Shown: positions 25,296 through 40,168 of the stretch, piece after piece
Numbering within the stretch: position 1 is the stretch's first letter
How the letters are laid out: each line of letters starts with the position of its first letter
NCBI GenBank assembly: GCA_963070105.1
Contig: OY718805.1
Coordinates: 1,674,001 to 1,738,000 of the forward strand
DNA: 64,000 bases
DNA from: Litomosoides sigmodontis
Taxonomy: Eukaryota; Nematoda; Chromadorea; Rhabditida; Onchocercidae
Direction of reading: 5' to 3'
Program-made: the position numbers and the translations under genes
The notes under the pieces: model-generated
The model's input: the letters and a program-made list of their open reading frames with translations, nothing else
The model's database searches: none
Told to the model about the DNA's origin: nothing

Positions 25296-27684
25296 TTACT
25301 GTTTCGTATGTCCAAAAGTTGAAAAATACCATTTGCTTTTTGTGCCACTGGAAGCCAATAAATCAGCGTATTCGCTTTCCTCAATACCGCATATTCGAGC
25401 AATCGAGCGAAAGGAATCTTGTGATGAAATCAGAAATGTGGTACTCTCGAACTCATTTTTTGCTGCCACCAGCAATTCTTTGACATGCAGTAAACTTAAA
25501 GAAACATCTAATTGAAAAAAAAAGTAAAGACAGCACCTCGGCCTCTAATCATTCAGTTCAAGTGCATCTTTTTGCCATGTTTTAACTATAAACCAGATAT
25601 GTGAATATCAGCAAAAAAAATTTTTAATGCCTTCAAAACTTCCCTATAGTAAAATGACAATACCTAGAATCTGTAAGGAATGACTGCAAGAAGCCGTAAC
25701 ATTCTACTGTTTTGGCCATGTTCTTCTTGAGGGCGTGATGAACATCTGCATTCAATGCCAGTAGAAGTAAATTTGATTGCAACTGGAACAGCAACACCAC
25801 AAAAATCAACCGTTTTCTTATTTCGACAAAAAAGTAACTATGTTATTGCATTAGTTATTTTATCGTAATGGTGATTTAAATAATGAGTAAATTCGGCAAC
25901 AAATAAATGGTTCCAAGTTTCTCCTATCAAAAAAATTAGAATTTTGCTATCCGCTTGACAGTATCCAACCTGCAAAGAAAACACACCAAATGTCCAGTTT
26001 GCATATGCTGAAGACAGTGTGAGGCAGCCTGTTCACAAAACCTCCGAAGCCTACAACTAAGAACTGCCCTGCGTATTAGCATTGCCGCTATATATCGTTT
26101 TGCGCAAATATTCAAACTGTAACGCATCTCTGATTTCAACATATCCTATGAGCAAAAATGCAATTAAATATTTTTCTAAGACTTTGGAAAATAGAAATAA
26201 AATTGACTGAGTTACGCACTACGTACGAGACATGAATTGATTGGAAAAAAATGGTCGTAGTGGTCAACTTTCATAATGTAGTGCGAAAGTGTAGAAAAAA
26301 ATCATGGAAAAACACAAAAAAATTAGTTGGCTGACTTCAATACTACACTGGAGAAAAATGTATTCGCGAAAGGAATCTTAACAAATAAGTATTTTCGCAG
26401 TAAAGGTTTCTTCATTGAATTCTATAACATCGAAAGGATAGCAGGAACATGCAGCAGTGCTAACGAAAAATTAAACGCACAAACATGAGTTAAAAATTGC
26501 ACAAGTTTTAGAAACGGCAAAATACCTTTGATATATTTTTCAAATATTTATCGAGTTTCAAAGCATTTAACCTATTTAATTCTTTTGATACACGACGTGT
26601 AGACCTCCAAAATTTGGCATGCCTAAAAATAATTATCACATTGCTATTTGTGGAAGACCCACACTTATTTCCCACACTTCTGAGCGGGAATTCCCTTAGG
26701 TAAAAAAGTGAACAAATTAAATTCCACTTTCACTCCAATTTTTAACTCATTTATACAAGATTAAAAAATTAACAACCTGTAAGGAGCACTCATTTTATAA
26801 ATCAATGCATCAAGTATTGCGACTGATTGTGGTGAGACGGCACCAGGATAAAGATCAATCAGCTTATCAACCATCATCTAAAGGAAATATTTGGAAACAC
26901 AGTGATAAAAAATCATCAAAAGCCAAAACTTCCGAATCTCACTTCGTTTGACTTTGAGCACATGTTTTGTTAAACCAAACGATAGAGAAAGATTATTGGC
27001 AACGTGCTGTTATACCCGTCAACGAGTACATGGGATTAAATAATTTGAAGTGAAATCAAATACCAATCTTACTTTTTCATTAATAACCGTAGCATCGAAC
27101 TTCTTCTTATCTGACTGGAAAGCGTTATGCGGTGACTGCGAGCAGTACTTATCCACGAGGGCAAGCAATTCCTCCGACTCCAAACTTTCATACATTTCCA
27201 TTCTAAAAGAAAGAACAATTTTGCAATAAGCTTTACTAGCCCAATTAGTAGTTTACCACATGTATTTTATATTCTTCCGCTTGTTACATGTCTTTGAGCA
27301 GTCCAAATTTAATTTAATGCAAAATTTCCTTTGCTCTTGAAAATCTTCAATCACAGTGAAACAGCTTGCTCTACTAAATATAATAATGCAAGCTTGTGTA
27401 TGCACATCAGAACACTACTTACTTAAATATTTGAAAATAATTTGATTGAACAACCATCCCGTTGGTGAAATAACGAAATACTTGGCACTCATCTCAGTAA
27501 CTTGAAAAAATTTCAAAAGTGAAATAGCCAATACCTATTACATCACATCCACTTCAATTTTCCCCCGAGTTACCCCAAAATCCTCCGCACTTCCCGTAGG
27601 GGAAGCCGACCGCGTAAACCACACCGTCTCACCGTCCCGGTCGTGAGCGAAAATCCAAAATCCCACTGTCGAATTGTTGGTCAT
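25296..27684 (-). CDS. NEPRO/Rmp1-like nucleolar protein (tentative identity)
   Basis: The gene itself is well supported: seven phase-consistent exons (27684-27542, 27202-27073, 26877-26777, 26622-26526, 26145-25987, 25782-25664, 25494-25296) give 315 aa. The function is tentative. The block ILDALIYKMSAPYRHAKFWR, continuing RRVSKELNRL, followed by a helical Cys-rich segment (LSCRLRRFCEQAASHCLQHM) and a Leu-rich helix, resembles in order and spacing the N-terminal domain of human NEPRO and the NQHR/W helix of yeast Rmp1. Such proteins act in the nucleolus with RNase MRP and rRNA processing. The protein is shorter than human NEPRO (567 aa) and lacks its basic C-terminal half. Exon 7 uses a TTTAAG acceptor. 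It could instead be an unrelated helical protein. Confidence 0.6.
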
Positions 27685-28341
27685 CTTAAACGGTTAAGAA
27701 ATAACTTTGGTATCGCTGGGTAGTAGTCATCAATTTTAGTGAAAACTAACGTTTAAAGTTTTGATGTGAACTCTCATTACTTGGATAATCTGCTAAATTT
27801 TAAAACTATCAGCAATTATTTCGTTCGTGTAAAATATTTCGTAAATTCCGATTGGGACATCAACTTATTAGATGAATTGAAAAGAGGTTGATTGTTAAAA
27901 AAGTGTCTCAATTCATAGTTAATAATTTCCTATTGTGTTACATTTTAGCAAATAATTGATGCAAAATCTTAACAACTCTTTTTTATTTCGTCTTCACAGT
28001 TTTAAAATTTAATCCGAATTTTGGATGAAGCGTGCGAAGTTAAAGCGAATCGCTACGACAATACCGTCATCGCCTGTAATATGACTTTATAACGGATATC
28101 TCACTGTACACTGCACTCTGCATCTTTTTCTATTCTTACATCTTCACTAATAACATTTATAAAATCGAAATTTAGATTGTCCGAGTCGTTTCAGGGGAAA
28201 TACTGTCAGATTTTTAAAAAGATGTTTTGAACAGATCTTTTTTAGTTTCTTATTTTTCCTTGCTTTCTCCACTTGCAGTTGCTTTTTTTTTCTTTTTACA
28301 TCAACAACACATTGAACGTTTTATGCTGCTAAAAAGCGATA

Positions 28342-28420
<79 letters not shown>

Positions 28421-28914
28421 ATGATGCTTTCTACTGTCAGCTAAATTCTTGTAAAGAAACAGTCAAGTAACTGAAATGGCTCAGTTTTCCTACAAAAGTC
28501 AAATTGGTGCTATTTTAGCATTTATTATCAGTTTTGCGCAGCATTGGCCGGCTGGTTGTATTTCATTTCCTCTCAGCAGCGCTTCCGCCTATGTTAGTCT
28601 AACCGAAATTCACTCGTTCCTTTCACTTAGTCATACTTGAAATTAATTTCCAGCAGTGAAAATGAACAATTCGAATAATTCGCCGAAATGCTCGTGAAAG
28701 CTGAAAGTTTTGTGTGAAAGCCTACGACGTTAGGTAGCAAAATTGCGGCAAATTTTTTTGTATGCCAAACACGAAATTATCCGAAATTAATTTTATAAAT
28801 GCAATCTTAATGAGAAATATTTCGGACAAATTAACAACTGAAAAAAAAAACTGTTTGAGCAGTGCCAGAGGTTAATTTAGTGCAAGTTTTGTTCAGATTC
28901 CTCTGATTTATATT
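27685..28914. other. Divergent promoter region, NEPRO-like (-) / IgGFc-like (+)
   Basis: Intergenic region between two divergent start codons. It contains the long AG microsatellite listed separately. A TTGTTCAG at about 28895 precedes the ATG at 28915 and could accept a spliced leader. Confidence 0.6.
28347..28414. repeat. (AG)34 microsatellite
   Basis: Uninterrupted AG dinucleotide run of about 68 bp in the divergent spacer, about 500 bp upstream of the IgGFc-like start codon. Long GA tracts can act as GAGA-type promoter elements; here that is only a possibility. Confidence 0.95.
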
Positions 28915-31900
28915 ATGGCTGGAAAATTTGAAATGATCACCTATTTCGCAGGTATGTAAATAATGATCCTGAGATTGACAAAATGCAGTAAAGTTCCTGA
29001 AATTACGTAATGTTGGAGAAGCTTCCGTGGAAAGACTCCTGCATGTGCAGGATGAGATAATGTAATATAGCGATGGAAACGTTTCTTGAAATGAAATAGC
29101 TGCTAAATGGTGGATTGTTAAAATTGCTAGAAAATTGATTCGTTGGAAGGAAGAATGCTTAGAGAGTTGTTTTGGATGGCGATAAATTGCCTTGCACTGA
29201 TCATCTAAACACTAAGAATCATCACGTTACTACGCTAAGTCAGACTGAACTATCAATCATCACATTTCACTTCCAAATGACACTACCTGCCTGATGTGTG
29301 AAATGCTTAAATGAAATGAGACGTGAAGCTACAAATGTCACGTAAATCTCAATCTCCGCCTAATCTAACTCATTCCTTTCAAGAACGACGAAACATTTCC
29401 AGTTTTACTGCAAACAACAATTTTGGAACTGATGAAATGTGAGCCGAGTACTTTCGGCACCAAATTTGTAACTTTATTTCCATGGAGTGAAGCAATGTCA
29501 AATAGCACCAATCTAACCTTACAAATTATTAATGCATCGATGAATGAGACAGCTAAAGTGATCATTGAGTACGATAATGGCTTGGAGAAGTTGAAAAGCA
29601 AAGGACAAGCACCAAGTGGCATTTCGACGGTTAAACCAAATTCCTATATTACAGTTAGTATTTCCGTTCACGTTTCCGTCACAGGCTAATTTCAGTTTTT
29701 AAATATTACATTCCTTTTTTTAATTAATCATTGGATTGCAGTAAATTATATTCTATGTAAAGCTAAAAGTAAAAGAAAAAAAACTCATTCATATACTGTG
29801 CTATTGCACATGTGAAGTTTGAATGTTTAAAGGCAATTTTTGAATTGGAGTGAAAAAAAATTTTTTTTTGAGAAAGAAATGACGAAGAAAATTTTCCAAT
29901 TGAATTTTTTTTTTCTTTGAAAATTTACAAAGACCGAAAAATTTTTTGAGAGTGTTAATTTGACAATAATCATCGATCATATTTTATTTAGCATAAATTT
30001 GCTGCAAGAAAAGTGATGATGCAACTGCACGAAAAGAATGAAAGTGCTGTTGCCGGTTTGACCGCAGCTCGAATTTACGTCTCTTCGAGCTTACCTGTTT
30101 CCATCATAGAGTGTATCGTTATCGCTGACGAAATTGCTGATTGTTTTACAGGTACTCACTTCCACAAATGATATGAAAAATTTTTTTGAATTTTATAGAT
30201 CAGACGTGTGCCTCAAATCACCTTCACTTTCTTCTTTTTGACGCTACCATAATCAAAGAGGACATCATTGTGGACAAATGACCATGATGTTTGAATGGGA
30301 GTATCTTCGTTTCCTCTTAGTTTTACCGATAGCAATGGCTGGTGAGCGGTATTCCTTCTCCGTTACGTCATCATCAGTAAACAGTGATATGCTCACGGCT
30401 TACTTCATACCGACTGCTACCGCTTCACAAATAAATGTTACAACAATGACAAGAGATGGTTTGAACCGGATCAGTGTCACTTCACTTGTAAGAGCAAATT
30501 TTATGATTGAAAAAACATTGAGACCGATCGGTCATCAATCTCTCTTATCGTTACTTTCGCAAATGTAAATTTGCTGTGAAATTATATTTGAAGGTGTTGT
30601 AAGATGATAGGCAATGCTTTCCTGCAATATATTTTTCAGCTACTGTATTGCGCATGATTTAAGTAACTGTTACGTGAAACTAATGACGCACTTCTGACTG
30701 TACCTAATTTAGGTGTGGAATTTAGTTCTTTCCACTCATTCAATCAACTTTTCCTTTACTTCTCCTCTTTCTTTTTTTTCAAAAGTCTAGTTGCACCGTG
30801 GATCGATCACTTATGCTTACAACAGCTATATCGATGGTCTGTCTACGGTGTACATATCGAGCTCATATCCACTTATGATTGTGCTATCGATCCGAACGCA
30901 TCTGACGCAAATCTCTTCCGGGAATTTTGCCTGTACAATGCTTATACCAGGTAGTGAATGACGTGATGAGAACGTTCAATCCACTTATTCATATTTTAGC
31001 ATTAATAAATTAAGCAAAAATACTAGCAGTCATGTCATAGTATTGCATTTTGAAATGATATCATCTTACTATGACATGGTGCATTCGTAGTGGAAGAAAG
31101 AGCTATCGTCGGTTTGCATTCACGTGAAAATTATTTCAGGCTATTCGCAAATAGCATTTCCAGATCATTTTCACGTGCATTTTACTCCGCTGGATTGGTC
31201 GGGTGATTATCGAACTCAACTCCTCCTAGCACCAGCAACAGAAAATTCTCAACCTTTCACCGTTCTTGCATTTCACTCAAACACTGCACAACTAATTAAC
31301 GTTACACCAAACGTCATCTCCGACAGCGTCACTAGCGAATGGCGCTATCGTCTCAATGATGCAACTGTTGGCTACATATCGAAGTGAGCTTTCACGTTCG
31401 CTGCATTTTACACTCAATGGATCTTGAAATTTCAACGGAAAATAAGGCTTCCGTGAGGATGAGCACCTGCTTGTATAAGATCCAGAGATGGAAGGTTCAC
31501 CTCAGTGTGATTTAAATGTACTGTTGAAATCATACTTTGATGCTTCTGATAATTTAATTTTACAATTCCGGTTGTTTAGTGTTAAAAAAAAAAAAGCTCT
31601 AATGCTTCGTTCGTTTCGAATTCGTTGTGGTTCGTTGCTTGATAGATAGCAAATGTATTCCAACTGGTCGATGAAGAACAGTACAATGCAACGTGATGAT
31701 TTCATTTTCAGCGGCTCACCCTTCCATCTACTTCGTTTTGAAACTTATCAAAATTTGAGCTCATTTTTGGACATTGTACCGGCGTACTCACAATATCTCA
31801 CCGGAAGAATGTGTTTTATTTTCAGAAGTGAAAGTGAACGCTTATTCGTTAGTATTTCTGTAAAATTATTACTATTAAATTACTGGAAAAGTTAAATTTT

Positions 31901-34900
31901 TTACGAATTTGAATATAAATTCAACAAAAAGCAAAAGTGATAGTGCTGAAGAATGCATGCAATTAGTAGACAGTGCAATAGAATGATTGAATTATTAAAG
32001 CACAAACGATTCGTCTGAAAAAATTAAATAAAAAGCTTAAATGCAACGTTGGGAAAAATCATCGTATGTTTTAGTTTCATGAGAATTGTACTTTTGTTTT
32101 TTTAGCTCATTAATTAATTATCTTATATCAAACTCACTTTGATATAAGATAATTAATTAATGAGTTAAAGTTACGTTGATAATCGTCTTCTTCAGCTCTA
32201 TCACGTTTCACATCAATCAGATACTCTTTTGCTAGATGGAAAAGCATTAGAAGTGGAATACGTTGAACGCTTCCGAAATGCCTTCCCTCACATTACTATG
32301 CAAAAAATTAATACGAAGAATCTGAAGCGTGGAATGCACTGTCTTCAATCAAGCGGTCGCTACTTACTTTTTATATTTGGTGAAAGTGAGAAAATGTACG
32401 GTTACGTGCCAGCTTTCAACGGTAATTCCAATTATTCGCATTTTATTGCTAGGCAAATTGCCTCATAGCTTGTGCTAGTAGATTCGGAGATAGCTAATTT
32501 AATTAATTAATTGCTTGAGCAGTAAGTTAGCAATGATTGTAAAGTGCTCATCATATTACAGCTCATCATCCCATGGAGCGATCAGAACTGATCATTGAAA
32601 ATAACTTATATCACAAGAGCATTTTTGGTGTTTCATTTGTGACACTGTTTCCTTGGATAACAGTGCGAGAAGAGTTTGGTGACAGTTCCACTACCACTGG
32701 TACCACTACTTGTACCACTACTACAACGCTCGACATTTTCAATCCACATCCGTATGCGAGCGCACAAGTTAACATTAGCTATCACAGTGAAGCTAAGGGA
32801 AATTTAATTGAAAAAGTCTACCACATAGCACCTCACACAAATCGTAAGGTAAAACTTTTTCTCTTTCAAAATTTCCTTCTGTGTATGTGGTGCTTGTGTT
32901 TTCATTTATAATTTGTTAAGAGAATTTTGCAAATTTTCATTTTCACCGGATTGAATAGATCATTTCAATTTATTATGTAAAACTTTTTGGGTTAATTTTA
33001 AATTAATAATTTTATAGATTGTTAATTAATCTAGTGAAGTTTTCATCTTCAGTTCGAATTGAATAAGAAAATGATGACAAAACTTTATGCTGCATATAGC
33101 GATAGCATTTATAGAAGTAATCATGATTCTCGAATTACGATAAAGTCTTCTACGCCAATATCTGTTACGCAGAGTTCTTTCTTTGGTAGCGAAATGGCTG
33201 ATAGCTTTACAGGTACAATTACATTTGCATATGGCTAACGCAACTGAACGGATCATTTGACGATCATTTTGTAATGTAAGTGAATATTTAATAAAGGTGC
33301 TATGGGAGAGCGACGGAAATTACGTCAAATGATCCGTCGCAAAAAAAAAAAACATCCGACAAAAGATGATTTCAGTATTACCGATGAAAATGGCTAGCCA
33401 GAAGTATGCATTTTCATTATCCAAATTAACAGCCAACAATAGCCATGTAATTGTGTACTTTTTACCGCTTAATCAAACAACAAAAATATCAATTGCTGCA
33501 AAATTTGATGGGCAAGAGAGATTTCATGAAATTGAAATTGAGGTGAATTTTTTGCCTTTGAGAAGCCAATTTAAAGAGTAGTAAATTGAGCTGATAGTGA
33601 CTTATCAGTACTTTGAGTAGCAATAAAACGACCATTTAGTACAGGTCCATAGAGGTAGTGTAGCACCTCTCGATGATCTAATTTACAATGGGTTACTGCT
33701 ATTAAAGTTATCACTTGATGAAATATTTATCAAAATCAAATTTATTCTTGAAGTGAATTTTAGATGGAGAAAAATTCACCAATTTTTGCTTATTATGGGT
33801 CTGCCAGAGAATTGTCGTTGAATTTAACGGGTGACAATCCGTTTCAAGTGATCATAACTGTGCAACGGCTACTACTAACAAATGTCACTGCAAGTATTCC
33901 GGATCGAGCACATTTCGATTGTAACGCAACAATGTCTGATGTGCAAAATGCTAGCACCCACACTAATATCAGTACATTTCAATATTTCATATCATTTCAA
34001 AATGCTGTCACTGGATCACACTTACAGTAACATCGCCTCATCTGCATGCAATATAGCACCATGCATCCCTCACTTTCTCAAACATCCAATCATCCTGAAA
34101 ACATTCGTTAGTGCCACTGCCACTCAATTTGCGTCGTTTACTGAACGTCGTCAACTGTGTTTGATAATATTTGGTTAGAGCTAATAAACTATGTTGGAAA
34201 TGAGCGATAAAGAGGGAACAGTATTTTAAAACAGTAACAGAATGCTTATTTTGTTAATTCAAACATTTTTAGCTTACTACGAATGTAATTCCTCTTGTAT
34301 GACAGGTATCTAATGTAGTAATACATATATGTTAGATATGTTTTTTTTTTAAATCTTTTAAAATCATAAAACAATCATCGGTCATAATTAGGAGATGTTT
34401 TTCAAAGGCAAAAGTCAAAACCTGGCATGGAATTTGAGCGTCAACAATCTTCAAAGCGCAAACCGCAAAATGTGCAAGATTACTTTCAACAGCGTAGGAG
34501 AATTCTCGGTTTTTTCCCAACTCCCATTTACAGGTAGATCATTTGTGATTGATTTCTTACGTTGTAGCCCGGCCGATTCCGGTCATTTCATTTGGTCTCA
34601 AATAATTGCTTGATATATTAACAGCTTACCACTCAAACAACCTTTTTTTATTGCTTGCAAGTTGTCATCGCAAGCGCTACACACAATCATTCAAATTTCG
34701 TTGCATGAAATAATTCAGAAATCATTGTACTCACATTTACTACTACTTTCGTACTTTCGATTTTATTCCATCTGCAGCACAGTACGAAACAGGAGGAAAA
34801 TACTTCGCCATCAATCACTATCGAAATTTGTATATCGTAAGGCAAAATGATAGTATTAATTGAAATTTTACTCAGCACTTTGCTAGACCAATGTAGGAAG

Positions 34901-35671
34901 GAGTAAATTTACAGAATTAGAATTACCATTCTTGAACTTAAAATTACTAATGCAACTTCTGAAATAGGACAGTAAGACTGATTATTCGTATTAATGATAG
35001 GCAGTCAGCAAAGTGCTAAAAAAGTTAACTGATAACAATGGCCTGATTTACCTATCGCAATCTATCATAATGAAAATTTTTTTTTGGAATTTTATTCAGA
35101 GAAAGTTTCTTTTTAATAAAGGAATTTTTCAGGTATTTATAGATAAGAATACTGCAGATGATTTAGAGATCACTGGTGCTTTTTCTATTGATAATGTACA
35201 TGAACTACAAACGCCATATGATTGCACATATTTCATATTCAAATTTTTCTTACCAACCGTTCCTGTACATTGCGTGCAACTTACTGGACATCACGTTGTT
35301 CACATTTGGAGTGAGACAGTGCAAAATAGTTATTATTATTATATCGCATTTGCTAGTTAACTTCTCATTTAATTGAAATTTCCAATAAATTCTTGTCAAC
35401 TTCTTAAATTTATAGTTCCTGTAAAAATTACAAATTTTGCTTTCATCGATTACTAATATTTTTAGGATCTGCAAATACGTCTGAACAAATAGTATCATCC
35501 ACGGAAGGAAAACCATCTGAGGAAAGAATGAGAATGAAAATCAAAAAAACGTTTAAAAAACTAAGAAATCGAGAAGGATCGGCAAAAACAATGGGAGTAA
35601 AATTATCACCAAAACAATTAGCTACATTTGCTGACACTAATAGTGGTATGACTTTTTTTTGTGCCAAGTGA
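28915..35671 (+). CDS. Secreted protein with two tandem IgGFc-binding-like regions
   Basis: Exons read with consistent phase: 28915-28951, 29403-29653, 29992-30151, 30321-30487, 30791-30950, 31140-31383, 31712-31847, 32196-32421, 32562-32848, 33053-33212, 33376-33542, from 33764, then 34392-34533, 34625-34660, 34778-34836, 35133-35355, 35466-35671. The start (MAGKFEMITYFAVLLQTTIL) looks like a signal peptide. Copy 1 has GTKFVTLFPW, ARIYVSSSLPVSIIE, IADCFTVLPIAMAGERYSF and YIDGLSTVYISSSYPL. Copy 2 repeats these elements: VSFVTLFPW, EMADSFTVLPMKMASQKYAF and PIFAYYGSARELSL. This is the pattern of the IgGFc-binding N-terminal domain of mucus- and surface-associated proteins. There are many Asn-X-Ser/Thr sites, a Thr-rich linker at 32686-32736 and a basic tail (RMRMKIKKTFKKLRNREG). 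Exon structure between about 33937 and 34391 is unresolved. No transmembrane segment was seen. The ligand is unknown. Confidence 0.72.
32101..32169. repeat. Perfect inverted repeat (hairpin) in an intron
   Basis: Arms 32106-32132 and 32138-32164 are exact reverse complements (27 bp) around the 5-nt loop CTCAC. One G.U pair and four more A-T pairs extend the stem to 32101-32169. It lies in the intron between 31847 and 32196 of the IgGFc-like gene and is AT-rich (arm TTTGATATAAGATAATTAAT and on). Confidence 0.95.
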
Positions 35672-36446
35672 ATTTTATCTCTTTCTTCAAATAAAATTTC
35701 TACTTTAACCACATAAGAAAATAATTCATAGAAATTTTTGTTTCACAATTACATTCAGATATGCAAAGAAGAAATATTTCAATCTCTCGAAATGGCATCG
35801 ATTTGGCAAGGACCATTTGCACTATAACTGTAAAATTGCAATTAATAGTATTAATTGGAATACTGAAATTAATATAGACAAGAATCAAATATGGTGCTGT
35901 AATTGTAACGAAAATTCATGGTTTTGTTTCAACTAAGGAAGCGTGCACAAAATAACCAAATGTCCTACGAATGAGACAGGTAGATGAAGGATTCCATCAG
36001 AACAAAACTTCTATCACTGCCTTTCAAAAGACCATTTGGCACTTAGGCTCATTAGCATTGCTATAAGCAGTTTCGTAATCGCCTCCAATTTCTTAATGCT
36101 TTTCTTTGAAGGATTCATAAACAACATTACATAAGTCCTGAATTTATGCCACCCAAAACTTTTAAACCTATGGATGCATTGAATGGCTTAAGAATATTTG
36201 TTAAGAACATTAGTAATTCCTGTTATCCTAAAAGCTTCCAATATTCCTCGTTATGCTCTCAAAACTGTAACCATCCACATTTTGAGTAAGACTCCAAAGA
36301 AATGTCAGAATTTTAATGATATACATACAGTTAAATCTCTCCAACACTGGAAAACCATTTCATAAAAAAAAATGAAAATTCCGACTGCATGACCACTTAT
36401 ATTATTCCAGGTTTTTAATAGCGCAGTTAACCAAAAATAGTTTGGA
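35672..36446. other. Convergent 3' spacer, IgGFc-like (+) / rpn-9 (-)
   Basis: AT-rich, with no supported exon. A GTATGA at 35646 could act as a donor and extend the IgGFc-like gene, but I see no convincing further exon. Confidence 0.5.
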
Positions 36447-39090
<2,644 letters not shown>

Positions 39091-40168
39091 TTTTTGTGAG
39101 TTAAGTTCGATCACTACCGTCCGCTTTTGTAGTAGCCTGAAGTATGACTCTAAATACCTGAAAATCATCCATACGGTGATACACAAAAGCATCAGATGGT
39201 CGTTAGGCTAGAATATAACTAAGGTATAAATGGTGCAAACAGAGCCACAGAACTATTTCAACTGCAATCCAGTAAAGCCGCAGAATCATTAACGCAACGA
39301 ATTGACTTAGTCCAAATTTAGCTATCTCTAAGGAACACCGACACTCGGCAAGGATGACAAATGGATACTTTAATATAAACTGATCATGGAAAGAAAAGTA
39401 ACATCCCACATGAAACATGAAACTGCTGATGCACAATAATCACATCAACCCCTCTCCCCACTTTCGTCAGTCACTCGCGTAATGCACAACAAAATTAAAA
39501 TAGCAACTCGAATTCAAACCCGATCAGCACTAGGAGAAAGTCTTCTTGCGGGAAATTTAAATATTTCTTTTGTCGTAGCCAGATTTGAGAAGAGGCTGGA
39601 ATAGGGGATGCTGGAGATCGTCTGCTTGGGATGCTTGACTATTTGAGTGTTTCATTGAACTCTCACGTGAATTTTATTTTCATTTTAATTAAGAGTTCCT
39701 TGATTTGGATTCTCTGATAGCATTTCATTTATGGTCCTCCCACTTCTCGTTTAACTGCTAAATTTCTTTCACCTCCCAACTTTAATTCTCACTATGTTCG
39801 ATTTTCTAACTTTTTATTAGACCAACATTATTTGCAATTGTGGAAGACTTGTTCAGCGCTTAGCTACATAATTACTGATTTATTACAAGTCACTTCTGTT
39901 TTAGGTCATTACCAGCTTATTGGTGGTATTGTTTATGTAATTGTTAACGTATTACAGGTATTGTCCTAACCAATTGTTGTTATCACTCTAGCCAATAATG
40001 TCGTCCTAATTGGTGGTCAATTTATGACGATCAATTAAAATTAGTCGAACCGATGCTTTCGGTGTTAACAGCTTCAAATTAACAGCACATTTACATGCAG
40101 TTATTATTATTATCATCAATTTTATTGAAGTGTCAAAAATTTATGCAAAAATTTGCTTAATCCTTCAG
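39091..40168. other. Divergent promoter region, rpn-9 (-) / DSN1 (+)
   Basis: Spacer between two divergent start codons, about 1.1 kb. No exon was supported. A TCCTTCAG ends immediately before the DSN1 ATG. Confidence 0.6.
40167..40168 (+). promoter_or_regulatory. Putative spliced-leader acceptor directly before the DSN1 ATG
   Basis: TAATCCTTCAG abuts ATG 40169-40171, with no coding exon upstream in the window. This arrangement is typical of SL trans-spliced nematode mRNAs with almost no 5' UTR. Confidence 0.5.
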
